The notes: a model not told the origin generated them from the letters alone. 64,000 nt of DNA from Bradyrhizobium roseum (GCF_030413175.1 NZ_CP129212.1:2790001-2854000), one strand, 5' to 3'; shown: positions 1 to 8,609, numbered from the stretch's first letter. Translations and numbers: made by a program.

Positions 1-11
1 TACCCACTACG

Positions 12-41
12 GCCGGCGGGGTCATACCCGCCGGCTTTTTT
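12..41 (+). terminator. Rho-independent terminator of an upstream off-window gene
   Basis: A perfect 9-bp stem (GCCGGCGGG at 12-20 with CCCGCCGGC at 27-35), a 6-nt loop and six T (36-41). It reads on the + strand and no + strand gene precedes it here, so it should end a transcript entering from the left edge. The 42-242 stretch after it shows no gene. Confidence 0.85.
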
Positions 42-242
42 CCTGCTGCTGCAAAGTAACCGGCCGGGCCGGTGGGCCGGATAAGCGGAGCGATATCGGG
101 GGAGTCTCTCGAGCTGATACGTCCAGGGTATTACGATGGCCCGCTGCCGCCATAAATCGGAGGGCGAGAAGGAACTCGCCTTGGCGAGGTCCTTTTCTCG
201 AAATCGGCACGACGTGAACTGTGATGCGCACACACCCGCTAT

Positions 243-1022
243 TCAGGCAGTAGGAATCGTGCCGCCGTCGATCACGTGCTCCGACCCGGTAATGGACTTG
301 GCCCGATCCGAGGCAAGGAAAGCTATCAAGTCGGCGACCTCCTCCGGCGCGGCCGGCCGTCCCAGCGGAATGCCGCCGAGCGACTTCATGATCACCTCCA
401 CCGCATCGGCATAGTCAATGCCGGCTTCCTCGGCGATGCGCAGGGCCAGGCCATTGGACCCCGGACTGGCAATCCAGCCGGGAGAAACCCGCACGACCCG
501 TACTCCCTTCGGAGAAATCTCCTTGGAGATGCTTTTGCTGTAGGTGTTGAGGGCTGCTTTGGCCGAAGCGTAGCCGGTCGTCGCCTCCGGGAGCGGAAGG
601 CGGTTCTGAATCGAGGTGACGTGGATGACGACACCACTTCCCTGAGCGATCATGCCAGGAATGAGAGCGCGGTCGAGCCTGACGGCCGGAAAGAAGTTGA
701 GATTGAACTCCTTGTCCCATTCCGTGTCGGTGAGCGCAGCAAAGCCGCCTGAAGGGGCCGAAGAGCCGCCCAGCACGTTAACAAGGATATCGAGACCGCC
801 GAACTCCCGATGCACCGCGTCGACAACGGCTTGCACTCCCGCCTCTGTGGTAAGATCGGCTTCGACGAATGCCGCATCAGAAAAGTCGGCCGGCTTGGTG
901 CGCGCCGTTGTCAGCACACGCGCTCCTAACTCCCGGAAGAGCGCCACGGTTGCGGCGCCGGCACCCAATGTGCCGCCGGTGATCAGGGCTCGACGTCCCT
1001 GCAGCGTGAGGAACGCGGTCAT
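243..1022 (-). CDS. SDR family NAD(P)-dependent oxidoreductase
   Basis: A 259-residue classical short-chain dehydrogenase, predicted cytosolic. The nucleotide-binding glycine motif TGGTLGAG is at residues 15-22, the NNAG-like segment is NVLG near 82, and the catalytic set Ser137, Tyr151 and Lys155 (YASAK) is intact. The C-terminus ends in the usual IDGG segment. The substrate cannot be read from sequence. The gene is second in a two-gene - strand operon: its ATG overlaps the stop of the SnoaL-like gene by 4 nt. A LysR gene is divergent to the pair and is the likely regulator (inference from arrangement). Confidence 0.9.
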   Translation of the reverse strand: MTAFLTLQGRRALITGGTLGAGAATVALFRELGARVLTTARTKPADFSDAAFVEADLTTEAGVQAVVDAVHREFGGLDILVNVLGGSSAPSGGFAALTDTEWDKEFNLNFFPAVRLDRALIPGMIAQGSGVVIHVTSIQNRLPLPEATTGYASAKAALNTYSKSISKEISPKGVRVVRVSPGWIASPGSNGLALRIAEEAGIDYADAVEVIMKSLGGIPLGRPAAPEEVADLIAFLASDRAKSITGSEHVIDGGTIPTA

Positions 1023-1348
1023 ACGGTGATCTCCAATTCGGCGATCTTGTCGTCCGCGAGGACAAAGAAGAACCGAAGATCGATCGGGCTTCCCGGGAAA
1101 TCGCCGACCGCGTGGCCCGTCACTTGGGTCTTCCCGTTTTCGGTCGCGATGAAGAAGGGCTCCACCGTGTAGCTGTATTGCTGGGCGGGGTCAGCCATCC
1201 ACTTGCGGATGGCTTCCCGGCCCGTGTGGGTTTCGCCCTTATCCTTCACGATGCCGTCTTCGGTGAAAGAAGCAGCAACAGCATCGGGGCCGCCATCCCG
1301 GTCGGCGTCAAAATAGGCTTGGATACTGCTCGGTAATTTCAAGGTCAT
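1019..1348 (-). CDS. SnoaL-like / NTF2-fold small protein
   Basis: A 109-residue protein with the pattern of the SnoaL-like polyketide-cyclase/NTF2 fold: an N-terminal helix with YFDADRDGG, then [23 protein letters not shown], and a C-terminal beta hairpin ending in ELEITV. Members are small alpha+beta cone-shaped proteins, either enzymes or ligand binders, so no reaction is assigned. A GGAG Shine-Dalgarno lies about 8 nt before the ATG. It leads the operon with the SDR gene (4-nt overlap). Such pairs often accompany a LysR regulator in small oxidoreductase modules. Confidence 0.8.
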   Translation of the reverse strand: MTLKLPSSIQAYFDADRDGGPDAVAASFTEDGIVKDKGETHTGREAIRKWMADPAQQYSYTVEPFFIATENGKTQVTGHAVGDFPGSPIDLRFFFVLADDKIAELEITV

Positions 1349-1490
1349 TTTCGTCTCCAGTTATGAAGCCAGCCTTCGCCGACTTTGGGCCTCAACCCCT
1401 CAAAGGCTGACAGGGACGATCTAGACGAGAGCAATTGACACGATAACTGGGACAAAGCAGGATGAAGAATTGCGAAAAACAGGATAATTG
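1349..1490. promoter_or_regulatory. Divergent promoter region between SnoaL/SDR operon and LysR gene
   Basis: 142 bp between divergent starts, the usual place for LysR binding sites. A TTGACA hexamer at 1435-1440 points toward the LysR gene, but no good -10 box at the right distance is visible. No clear T-N11-A palindrome was identified, so the call rests mainly on arrangement. Confidence 0.4.
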
Positions 1491-2393
1491 ATGACGCGAT
1501 CTCTTCTCGCCGACCTGGATGCTGTCCTTAGTATTGCCAGCCTGGGCTCTTTTCGGGCTGCCGCCCTGGAGCTAGGCATGTCCACGACGGCACTGAGCAA
1601 TGCCATCGCAAAGCTCGAGCAGCGCCTGGGTATTCGTCTGTTCAACCGCACAACGCGAAGCGTATCGCTGACCGATGCGGGAAAGACCTTTGTCGAGCGG
1701 GTTGGGCCGGCAATGACCGACATCCACGATGCCATGCTCGCAGCTCAATCGCTTCAGGAGACTCCGACCGGCACATTGCGCATCAATGCATTTGCGTCTG
1801 CGGCCCGAGAGGTGATGGCTCCGATTATCCTCTCGTTCCTGCGCCGCTATCCTCAGGTGCATGTCGATCTGGTAACGGAGGGACGGCTCGTCGACATCGT
1901 TGCGGCCGGCTTTGACATTGGCCTGAGGCCGGCCGATCTCGTGCCGAGCGATATGATCGCCCTGTCACTCGGCCTGCATCGCAGCAATGCCGTTGTGGCG
2001 TCGCCGGAGTTCCTGCGCATTCATGGTAAGCCAATCGTTCCAGCCGACCTCTACCGGTTTCGCTGTATCCGCGCCCGCCTGCCCAATCACGCATTGTTGC
2101 GTTGGCGTTTCGAAAAGGCCGGAAGCGCGGTGCAGATCGATGTGCAGGGCCCGATCACCCTCGATGAGCCGAGCCTTGTCAGAATTGCCGCGCAAAACGG
2201 GATTGGACTTGGCTATATCATGGAGGCGGATGTGCGCGCCGACCTTGTCGCCGGTCGACTGGTGCGCGTTCTCGAGGATTGGACGCCACCTCTGGCCCCG
2301 CTGGCGCTGTACTATCCCGGCAGAAAAAATCCGCCGGCTGCCTTCAAAGCATTTATCCAGGTCGCTCGCGAGTTCGCTGGCAGCACTACATAG
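1491..2393 (+). CDS. LysR-type transcriptional regulator
   Basis: A 300-residue regulator. The N-terminal winged helix-turn-helix is typical ([19 protein letters not shown], then [22 protein letters not shown]). An effector-binding domain of the periplasmic-binding fold follows from about residue 90, with GFDIGLRP and [10 protein letters not shown] as characteristic segments. The ATG at 1491 is preferred over an in-frame TTG at 1488 because AGGA (1481-1484) sits at a suitable distance. It is divergent from the SnoaL/SDR operon, which it probably controls in response to a small effector (inference). Confidence 0.9.
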   Translation: MTRSLLADLDAVLSIASLGSFRAAALELGMSTTALSNAIAKLEQRLGIRLFNRTTRSVSLTDAGKTFVERVGPAMTDIHDAMLAAQSLQETPTGTLRINAFASAAREVMAPIILSFLRRYPQVHVDLVTEGRLVDIVAAGFDIGLRPADLVPSDMIALSLGLHRSNAVVASPEFLRIHGKPIVPADLYRFRCIRARLPNHALLRWRFEKAGSAVQIDVQGPITLDEPSLVRIAAQNGIGLGYIMEADVRADLVAGRLVRVLEDWTPPLAPLALYYPGRKNPPAAFKAFIQVAREFAGSTT

Positions 2394-2404
2394 CCATGTG
2401 CTGA

Positions 2405-2840
2405 TTCAGCAGGCCTGATCAGGGATTGCGCCGGAGAAAGAGATGGCGTAGGCGCCGTTGCGAACATCGATCATCGCATCGTCGGACTGCTCGGTCCCGT
2501 CGGTAAGTTGACCGGCAGAAGCAGAAGCTTCTTCTGCGCCTCATCACTGGTCGTTACGGCCTTGTCGATCGTCAGCACGCCAAGCTGGATCACCTTGCGA
2601 TCATTCAGCGCCGCCGAATAGCGCCGCCTTTCTCAAACCGGCGGATTCTCAAGAGGCGTTGAATTTCCCCTCGGCCACGACGCCCTTGGCGTGATTGGCG
2701 CGGAATCCGGCGTGGACACCGAACACCTTGTTCGTCTGATTGACGATCTGCTGCTCAACCGGTGCGTCCTGCGCGCGGGTGATGGCGGGGAAGGTTCGGT
2801 TTAAACCGCGACCGGCGGCAACCGGCTTGCTGTTCATCAT
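2405..2840 (-). pseudogene. Decayed catalase-related peroxidase (SrpA-like) gene
   Basis: Two pieces of one catalase-family reading frame survive on the - strand. The first, starting with ATG at 2840, reads FRANHAKGVVAEGKF, the family HAKG segment, and is cut by an in-frame TGA at 2649-2651. The frame continues after that stop as ESAGLRKAALF, as homologues do. It then jumps directly to a C-terminal piece (RYSAALNDRKVIQLGVLTI, then LLPVNLPTG), so roughly 200 central codons including the haem site are missing. A one-base frameshift separates LPTG from the terminal piece SDDAMIDVRNGAYAISF, which ends at TGA 2405. No functional enzyme can be made. Confidence 0.75.
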
Positions 2841-3134
2841 CAGCGGCTCCTCCTGTCGTGGGCATCGCAGCAGAGCAGCATGAGTTGATGAATGTGACTT
2901 TCGTGACGATGACGACGGACGCGCGCAACTGCCCCGCTGATGCCTGTCCCTCGACTGGTTGGCCCAGTCTGCTCATCCTCCGGAAGCGGACGGTTGCGAC
3001 CGGGACCGGACCCACCCCGGCGTCTAGGCTACCAAGTCACCCCGTCTGGAAAAACTCGGGAGCAGTTGACCGATCACGCGGTTCTATGCACGAGGTAGCC
3101 CATAAAAGCAGACGAACCCGTGAGGATCCGCCCG

Positions 3135-4304
3135 ATGCAGACAGAAGCCGCCTTTATCCTGCCCGACGATTTCGCCAACGCCGCGCTGATGGGGAGGGTC
3201 TGGCGTCCCGATCTCGCCGGCCCCGCGGTGGTCGCCATCCGCGAGAAGGGCGTCTTTGACATCACCGACGAGTTTCCAACCGCGAGCCAGTTGGCCGCCT
3301 CGGATCCGGCCGAGGCCTTGCGCGCCACCAAAGGCGTGCGGATCGGCGCGCTGCAGGATATCCTGAACAACACGCCGCCCGACACCCGCGACCCGACAAA
3401 ACCGTGGCTACTGGCGCCGATCGACCTGCAGGTGATCAAGGCCGCCGGCGTCACCTTCGCCATCTCGATGCTGGAACGGGTGATCGAGGAGCGGGCGCGC
3501 GGCAATCCGGATTCGGCGCAGGCCATCCGCGCCGAGGTGACGCGGATCGTCGGCACGGATCTATCGCAATTGAAGCCGGGCTCGGCCGAAGCGCAGCACA
3601 TCAAGGACGTGCTGGTCTCGCAAAACGCCTGGAGCCAGTATCTCGAAGTCGGCATCGGGCCGGACGCGGAGGTGTTCACCAAGGCGCCCGTGCTGTCGGC
3701 GGTCGGCACCTGCGTGGATGCGGGCCTGCACCCAAAGTCGACCTGGAATAATCCGGAGCCGGAGGTGGTGCTGGTGGTGGCGCGGGACGGAAAAATCGTC
3801 GGCGCGACGCTCGGCAACGACGTCAACCTGCGCGACTTCGAGGGCCGTTCGGCGCTGCTGCTGTCGAAAGCCAAGGACAACAACGCCTCCTGCGCCATCG
3901 GCCCGTTCGTGCGGTTCTTCGACAGGAATTTTACGCTGGACGACGTCCGGAAGATGGAGATCTCGCTGGAGGTGAAGGGGCCGGAAGGGTTTGTCCTGCA
4001 CGGCGCGTCGTCGCTGAGCCAGATCAGCCGCGATCCGGCCGATCTCGTCGGCCAGACCATCAACGAGAACCATCAATACCCCGATGGCTTCGTGCTGTTC
4101 CTCGGCACCATGTTCGCGCCGATCCAGGACCGCGCCGCGAAGGGGCAGGGGTTCACCCATGTCGAGGGCGACCTGGTGACGGTGGCCACCCCCAAACTCG
4201 GCCGGCTGACCAACCGGATGCGCCACAGCGGCGATTGCGAGCCCTGGAATTTCGGCATCACCGAGCTGTTCGAGGCTTTGATGCGCCGCAAGGGCGCTAG
4301 CTGA
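3135..4304 (+). CDS. Fumarylacetoacetate hydrolase (FAH) family protein
   Basis: About 389 residues with a FAH-fold domain in the C-terminal two thirds. The metal-binding pattern is visible: NNPEPEVVLVV, then LGNDVNLRDFEG, then a Lys in LLLSKAKD. FAH-fold enzymes hydrolyse, decarboxylate or dehydrate beta-keto or 2-keto-3-deoxy acids with a divalent metal. The longer N-terminal region resembles sugar-acid catabolic members, so a 2-keto-3-deoxy acid substrate is plausible but unproven. ATG 3135 is chosen over GTG 3120 because GAGG lies about 10 nt upstream. One nucleotide separates it from the Gfo/Idh gene, so the two are co-transcribed. Confidence 0.85.
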   Translation: MQTEAAFILPDDFANAALMGRVWRPDLAGPAVVAIREKGVFDITDEFPTASQLAASDPAEALRATKGVRIGALQDILNNTPPDTRDPTKPWLLAPIDLQVIKAAGVTFAISMLERVIEERARGNPDSAQAIRAEVTRIVGTDLSQLKPGSAEAQHIKDVLVSQNAWSQYLEVGIGPDAEVFTKAPVLSAVGTCVDAGLHPKSTWNNPEPEVVLVVARDGKIVGATLGNDVNLRDFEGRSALLLSKAKDNNASCAIGPFVRFFDRNFTLDDVRKMEISLEVKGPEGFVLHGASSLSQISRDPADLVGQTINENHQYPDGFVLFLGTMFAPIQDRAAKGQGFTHVEGDLVTVATPKLGRLTNRMRHSGDCEPWNFGITELFEALMRRKGAS

Positions 4305-4305
4305 A

Positions 4306-5475
4306 ATGGCGAAAATCAGGGTCGGTCTGGCCGGCTGCGGCTTTGTATCCGAGCTGCACATGCATGCCTACCGCCGTGTGTACGGCGTCGATGTCGAGGT
4401 CAAGGCCGTCGCGGCGCGGGGCGAGCAGGTCGTCGAGTTCGCCCGCCGCCACCAGATACCTGTCGCCTATCGCAGCTTTCGCGAGCTGATCGCCGACAGC
4501 GAGATCGACGTCGTCGACATCTGCACGCCGCCCAACCTGCACGCCTCGATGATCGTGGACGCCATGCAGGCCGGCAAGCATGTGATCTGCGAAAAACCGT
4601 TCAGCGGCTATTTCGGGCGCGAAGGCGACGCGCAGCCGATCGGCAAGCATGTGCGGAAAGCGCAGATGTACGAGCGGGTGATGGAAGAGATGGCCGCGAC
4701 CCGCGCCGCGATCGAGAAGACCGGCCGGCTGTTCATGTATGCCGAGGACTGGATCTACGCGCCCGCGGTGAGCAAGACCGCGGAGATCCTGAAAGCGACC
4801 AAAGACAAGATCCTGTTCATGAAGGGGAACGAGAGCCATTCCGGCTCGCATGCCGCGCACGCCGCGCAATGGGCGATGACCGGCGGCGGCTCGCTGATCC
4901 GGATGGGATGCCATCCGCTCTCGACCGTGCTCTATCTCAAGCAGGTCGAGGCCCGTGCGCGCCGCGAGACGATCACGGTCGCCAGCGTTACCTGCGACGT
5001 CGGCAACGTCACGGCATGCTTGCGTCCGGATGAACGCGCCGTGCTCAAGGCCAACCCCGTCGACGTCGAGGATTGGGGCATGCTCAACGTCACCTTCTCC
5101 GACGGCACCAAGGCGACCGTGTTCTCCGGCGACATGATTTTGGGCGGCGTGCGCAACCTGATCGAAACCCATACCAATAGCGGCGCGCTGTTTGCCAACA
5201 TCACGCCCAACACGCACATGATGAGCTATCAGACCAGCGAGGAGAAACTCGCCGGCGTCTACATCACCGAAAAGGTCGACCGCAAGACCGGCTGGCAATA
5301 TGTCTGCATCGAGGAAGAGTGGACGCGCGGCTACATCCAGGAAATCCAGGATTTCATGGAATGCGTCGCGACCGGGCGGCAGCCACTGTCGGATCTGGCG
5401 CTGGCGTTCGAGACGATCAAGGTGAACTACGCCGGGTATTGGGCGGCGGAAGAGGGGCGGCGGGTGGTGTTGTGA
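4306..5475 (+). CDS. Gfo/Idh/MocA family NAD(P)-dependent oxidoreductase
   Basis: A 389-residue protein. The N-terminal Rossmann motif GLAGCGFVSE begins near residue 8, the family EKP signature (ICEKPFSG) is near residue 100, and an alpha/beta C-terminal substrate domain follows. Family members oxidise or reduce sugars, inositols and related polyols. It directly follows the FAH-family gene and both probably act in one sugar or sugar-acid route (inference). An insertion after EKPFSGYFG (GREGDAQPIG) is longer than in many relatives. No regulator or transporter is adjacent. Confidence 0.88.
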   Translation: MAKIRVGLAGCGFVSELHMHAYRRVYGVDVEVKAVAARGEQVVEFARRHQIPVAYRSFRELIADSEIDVVDICTPPNLHASMIVDAMQAGKHVICEKPFSGYFGREGDAQPIGKHVRKAQMYERVMEEMAATRAAIEKTGRLFMYAEDWIYAPAVSKTAEILKATKDKILFMKGNESHSGSHAAHAAQWAMTGGGSLIRMGCHPLSTVLYLKQVEARARRETITVASVTCDVGNVTACLRPDERAVLKANPVDVEDWGMLNVTFSDGTKATVFSGDMILGGVRNLIETHTNSGALFANITPNTHMMSYQTSEEKLAGVYITEKVDRKTGWQYVCIEEEWTRGYIQEIQDFMECVATGRQPLSDLALAFETIKVNYAGYWAAEEGRRVVL

Positions 5476-5569
5476 GGCGCTGGATTGACCGCGGGAAGCT
5501 ACGCCTTCCCGATCATGCCTCGCGATCGACCTGTTATCGTCGACCTCGCTTCAGCGCGATGGGTTGGAA

Positions 5570-5605
5570 AGCGGACTTCGGCGAAGGATGGCCGAGAGGT
5601 CCGCT
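5570..5605. repeat. Small palindromic repeat, copy 1
   Basis: A 36-bp imperfect palindrome whose outer arms are AGCGGAC and GTCCGCT with inner TTCGGC/GCCGA pairing. A second copy at 6702-6737 differs at two positions. The two copies bracket the CPBP gene. The AGCGGAC...GTCCGCT arms resemble REP-like repeats frequent in Bradyrhizobium intergenic DNA. Confidence 0.7.
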
Positions 5606-5646
5606 ATGTGTCAAAAACAGAAGTGCTCACACTGTGCCGCCGGGCA

Positions 5647-6378
5647 TTAGGTCGGCGCGAGGCCGAGCGTCACAACCAAGAATCCCGGCCCATTGACCCC
5701 CGCATGGATGATGATGCCGACAGACGTATTCCGCGTGCGCTGTACGGCCCACGGTATGACGAGCACGACCGGCAACAGAAGAAACAAGACGCCAAAGCCA
5801 AAGCTGAAGTGAAAGAGGCCATGAAGAAGGCCTTGGACGAGCCATGTGCTCCGACCAAACACCGGCTCCTGGCGCGGCTGGATGAACCCGCGCCACCAGA
5901 ACTCCTCACCCACAATGTTGAGCACAAAGAACGGCAGCCAGAAGGCAAGAATGTAGTACTGACCAATCATTAGCGGCCTAACCGCCATGAAGGACGGATG
6001 AGGCGGCAGTCCCGGCCAGACATTTGCGTTGAAAAGCTGCAAACCAGCCACAGCCGCGAAGGTAAACAGCAGCACAAGTCCGGCTAGGCGCCAATCTTCG
6101 CCGCTCAGCGGGCGAACGCGCAAGTGCTCCAAGATCGCGGGCGCGGTTGGCGCTGCCAGCGCCATCCGTGCGCCGAGCAATGCAGCGACGAGAAGGGGTG
6201 CCAAGACAAGCCCACCGCTCGCGAACCACGCCAAAAGTGGCTCCCAGCCCCGCCCCACCAGGATGGGCAGCAACTGAGTTGTAGCCAGCCAAAGCAGCAG
6301 TGCAGGAACGCCGAATAAGAGAAGCGAGAGCCCAGCGCCAATCCGGCCCAGCAAGGGTTTTTGCTGTTGATCGTCCAT
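5647..6378 (-). CDS. CPBP family intramembrane metalloprotease
   Basis: A 243-residue polytopic membrane protein with about seven hydrophobic segments. It carries the complete CPBP/Rce1-like motif set: GEEFWWRGF (Glu158, Glu159, Arg163), HGLFH (His186, His190) and HAGVN (His225, Asn229). These residues hold the catalytic water or metal in this membrane-embedded protease family. Bacterial members process membrane-anchored peptides or confer bacteriocin self-immunity, but the substrate here is unknown. It is monocistronic and bracketed by two copies of a 36-bp palindromic repeat. Confidence 0.88.
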   Translation of the reverse strand: MDDQQQKPLLGRIGAGLSLLLFGVPALLLWLATTQLLPILVGRGWEPLLAWFASGGLVLAPLLVAALLGARMALAAPTAPAILEHLRVRPLSGEDWRLAGLVLLFTFAAVAGLQLFNANVWPGLPPHPSFMAVRPLMIGQYYILAFWLPFFVLNIVGEEFWWRGFIQPRQEPVFGRSTWLVQGLLHGLFHFSFGFGVLFLLLPVVLVIPWAVQRTRNTSVGIIIHAGVNGPGFLVVTLGLAPT

Positions 6379-6701
6379 CTAGCCTCGCGAATTGGATCGG
6401 TGGCTTTGGACATAAAGGGTCCAGAGTTGGACGGTCGCACAGTTCGTATTAGAAGCAAATGATGAGTTGCTTTACCGACATTGGTGTCTGGCTCACTACG
6501 CTCGATCGCGACTTTGCGTCTCTTTTGGCGCATCCGTTCTTGGTAGCAGCATTGCGCCAAAAAGTGCCAAACCCTCAATTGACACGTATTCCCCTCACCG
6601 TGTCTGACGGATCGCCAATCCTAACTACAAGGGTGGCCAACCCGAGACTTCAAGAGGAACACAGGGCGCCTTTGCCTTTCCGAGTCCGTTCCGGGGTCAG
6701 A

Positions 6702-6737
6702 AGCAGACTTCGGCGGAGGATGGCCGAGAGGTCCGCT
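6702..6737. repeat. Small palindromic repeat, copy 2
   Basis: Near-identical to 5570-5605 (AGCAGAC versus AGCGGAC in the left arm, one further change in the loop) and in the same orientation. It lies about 320 bp upstream of the CPBP start. Confidence 0.7.
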
Positions 6738-6824
6738 ATGGGACCATAAGCAGAGTTCGGCTACGCCTTCTCAATATCACAGCCCGAAAGTTTTGTCCGA
6801 CGCTGCGGACCGGGCGTAGCGCGC

Positions 6825-6850
6825 CGCAAGCCGGGTGACCCCGGCTTGCG
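6825..6850 (-). terminator. Hairpin downstream of the His-rich protein gene
   Basis: A perfect 11-bp stem, CGCAAGCCGGG (6825-6835) with CCCGGCTTGCG (6840-6850), and a TGAC loop, about 30 bp past the stop of the - strand gene at 6880. No T-run follows on the - strand, so termination is possible but not certain. Confidence 0.5.
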
Positions 6851-6879
6851 GATGTTTCGGAAACCGCCGGCTCCGACGG

Positions 6880-7176
6880 TTAGATCCAGCCGCGGCCGCC
6901 GCTCAGGTGGCTGAAGCCGTCGGCCTCGTGCTGCCTGGCCGAGGCCAGTTCCGACAGGCCGCCGAACACGTCGCCCCGCGCGAAATCCTGCGCGGCGTCG
7001 CGGTAATCCTGCTGAGCCGCGCGGAAGTCCTGAGCGGCTTCACGCAAGTTGTTGTGGCCGTGGCTGTGGTGGTGGTGACCATGGCAGCCGTGGCCACCCT
7101 GGTTAGCCAGGCCGCCCAAGATACCGCCGATCATGTTTCCAATGAGAGGTGCTGCAAGACCTGCCAGAGCGAACAT
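6880..7176 (-). CDS. Small His-rich hypothetical protein
   Basis: A 98-residue protein starting MFALAGLAAPL; GGAGAA lies just upstream of this ATG, and longer upstream frames run into a repeat and are rejected. Residues 1-25 form a glycine-rich hydrophobic segment (IGNMIGGILGGLA). A compact metal-binding-like stretch follows, GHGCHGHHHHSHGHNN, with eight His and one Cys. The C-terminal half is helical and charged with an internal repeat (AAQDFRAAQQDYRDAAQDFARGD). I recognise no characterised family. Metal binding or buffering is suggested by composition only. The hairpin at 6825-6850 may end the transcript. Confidence 0.65.
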   Translation of the reverse strand: MFALAGLAAPLIGNMIGGILGGLANQGGHGCHGHHHHSHGHNNLREAAQDFRAAQQDYRDAAQDFARGDVFGGLSELASARQHEADGFSHLSGGRGWI

Positions 7177-7531
7177 AGTGCATTCTCCGTTTTGAAAAGG
7201 GTACCGGCGCTGACCCAATGCCAGACGCTCGGGGCCTCGCTGCTGTTTGTGCCAGCGAATCGAGGTGAACTCCGTGCTGCAGATCACGGATGTCATGGTC
7301 CATGACGCGCGGGAACGGGCGCGCGAAGGCTGCATTTCACTCGCGAGGATTACCCTCGGCTGATCGCAAGAGCCGGGGGGCTTTTTGCAATCGGGCTCGA
7401 TCGCCATGGGTCATTCCGTCGGTTTGACCGGGCGACCTTCCGTATAGGAGGGCATGTCTCAAAGGTGCAAACAGCGGACAGTTCGTCGGTCGAAATCTCC
7501 CGAATTTCTGCGCAAAAATTAACGCTGCGCC
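7177..7531. other. Intergenic region carrying direct repeat copy 1
   Basis: 355 bp containing the 116-bp direct repeat (7276-7391). The rest shows no gene or recognisable site apart from the leader of the small protein gene at 7532. Confidence 0.6.
7276..7391. repeat. 116-bp direct repeat, copy 1
   Basis: About 93 percent identical by eye (8 mismatches, no gaps) to 8437-8552 in the same orientation. It contains the 15-nt palindrome GTCATGGTCCATGAC and ends in a GCAAGAGCC...GGCTTTTTGC hairpin that could terminate + strand transcription. The two copies enclose two orphan genes. Confidence 0.85.
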
Positions 7532-7969
7532 ATGCTACATCGCTTCGAACACCGACTGTGGGAATGTCGTTTGAAAAGTCGAACCCGCAAGATCTTACTT
7601 GGCATATTCGCACCGATCCTGGCGGCACTCGCGGTTGTGACTTACGCCATCTCGTCGTTCATGGAGGAGTTCGGAAGATGCGAGACCAACGTCATTGGGT
7701 CAATTCCTTCTCCAAACAACAAGATGGAGTTGGTGACCTTCAGCCGGGAGTGTAATGCCACCGTGGGCTTTAATACACTGGTGAGCGTCAGTTATGGCAC
7801 TTTGCCCTTCTCGCCTGATCGCAATCCCTCGTTCCTCAGTGTGTCGCAAAGACGGTCCATCTTACTTCGTTGGGTTTCGGATGGTCTCGTTGAGGTCGTG
7901 TTGCCCCCAGATGTGACGATCTATCGTCGCGATACAGAAGTTGGCGACGTCAGGATAGACTATAAATAG
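7532..7969 (+). CDS. Membrane-anchored hypothetical protein
   Basis: A 145-residue protein with one N-terminal membrane segment (ILLGIFAPILAALAVVTYAI, about residues 21-40) and an outward-facing domain. The domain has the pattern C-x(n)-SPNNKMELVTFSRECNATVGFNTLVS, which recalls small uncharacterised proteins with a SPDGK...CGATTGF motif. The conserved cysteines probably form a disulfide. Function is unknown. Base composition is visibly lower in GC than neighbouring genes. It sits with the next gene between two 116-bp direct repeats, suggesting a mobile or recombined cassette. Confidence 0.6.
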   Translation: MLHRFEHRLWECRLKSRTRKILLGIFAPILAALAVVTYAISSFMEEFGRCETNVIGSIPSPNNKMELVTFSRECNATVGFNTLVSVSYGTLPFSPDRNPSFLSVSQRRSILLRWVSDGLVEVVLPPDVTIYRRDTEVGDVRIDYK

Positions 7970-8032
7970 CGACGTGTCCGCTCGGAGCCCGATAAACACC
8001 GCGCATTTCGACGGGCGAGGAAGGACGTGTGC

Positions 8033-8425
8033 ATGACGAACTACTTGATCAGCGTGAGCTTTGCCTTGGTCTCCGCTTTCGTTGGCATGTTTCTACCAAT
8101 GGCCTCCACAGTTGGGCCAATTCAAAAGCCAACAAATATTTTTCTTGGACTCGTTTATGGGCTGGGATGGTTTTTTGGGGGATTCATAGCGAATGTAAGA
8201 TCCCCGAACGTAGAAGCATTCGGCTCGACGATCTGGCCCCTCATAGTCATGCTGATGGTGACGTACTTTCTCGGACAGCTGCTTTCCAGGTATCCCGAAA
8301 AACGACTTGCGATTGTTGTCGGCTGCATCTTCCTCTTACTCTTGATCGTGCCGGGACACTGGGTTGCGACCACGTCATTGAAATACATTCCGACATATTC
8401 AAGCACTCTGATTGCGGTCTACTGA
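8033..8425 (+). CDS. Small polytopic membrane protein, unknown
   Basis: A 130-residue hydrophobic protein with about four membrane segments, at roughly residues 3-22, 36-53, 67-85 and 92-110. ATG 8033 is preferred over GTG 8027 because GAGGAAGGA (8017-8025) is at ideal distance. I recognise no family. Low GC relative to the window and location between the 116-bp repeats suggest that it travelled together with the gene at 7532. No charged or catalytic motif stands out in the membrane segments. Confidence 0.55.
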   Translation: MTNYLISVSFALVSAFVGMFLPMASTVGPIQKPTNIFLGLVYGLGWFFGGFIANVRSPNVEAFGSTIWPLIVMLMVTYFLGQLLSRYPEKRLAIVVGCIFLLLLIVPGHWVATTSLKYIPTYSSTLIAVY

Positions 8426-8436
8426 ATTTCACGGGC

Positions 8437-8552
8437 GCTGCAGATCACGGATGTCATGGCCCATGACGCGCGGGAACGAGCGCGCGAAGGCTGCATTTCG
8501 CTCGCGAGGAAGACTCTCGGCTGATCGCAAGAGCCGGGGGTCGTTTTGCAAT
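8437..8552. repeat. 116-bp direct repeat, copy 2
   Basis: Second copy of the repeat at 7276-7391, same orientation, starting 1161 bp downstream and 12 bp past the stop of the membrane protein gene. The internal palindrome reads GTCATGGCCCATGAC. Confidence 0.85.
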
Positions 8553-8588
8553 GAAGAAATAGCTCCGTCATTGCGAAGAGCTCGACGA

Positions 8589-8609
8589 CAAAATTGCAAA
8601 GCAATTTTG
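8589..8609. repeat. AT-rich perfect hairpin
   Basis: CAAAATTGC (8589-8597) and GCAATTTTG (8601-8609) form a 9-bp stem with an AAA loop. It lies downstream of the orphan gene pair and may act as a weak terminator or be a dispersed palindrome. Confidence 0.45.

Larger units (their letters stand above)
6379..6879. other. Intergenic region with repeat copy and hairpin
   Basis: About 500 bp between divergent-facing neighbours. It holds palindromic repeat copy 2 (6702-6737) and a strong hairpin (6825-6850). Short frames here have no recognisable protein features or convincing ribosome-binding sites, so I call no gene. Confidence 0.6.

Noticed and set aside
5485..5973. 162-residue + strand frame opposite the CPBP gene
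   Set aside because: Mostly antisense to a well-supported membrane protease and contains the palindromic repeat; no protein features.
7290..7407. N-terminal extension of the His-rich protein up to 7407
   Set aside because: The extension is encoded by the 116-bp repeat; the same peptide appears at the second repeat copy without the gene, so it is not part of the protein.
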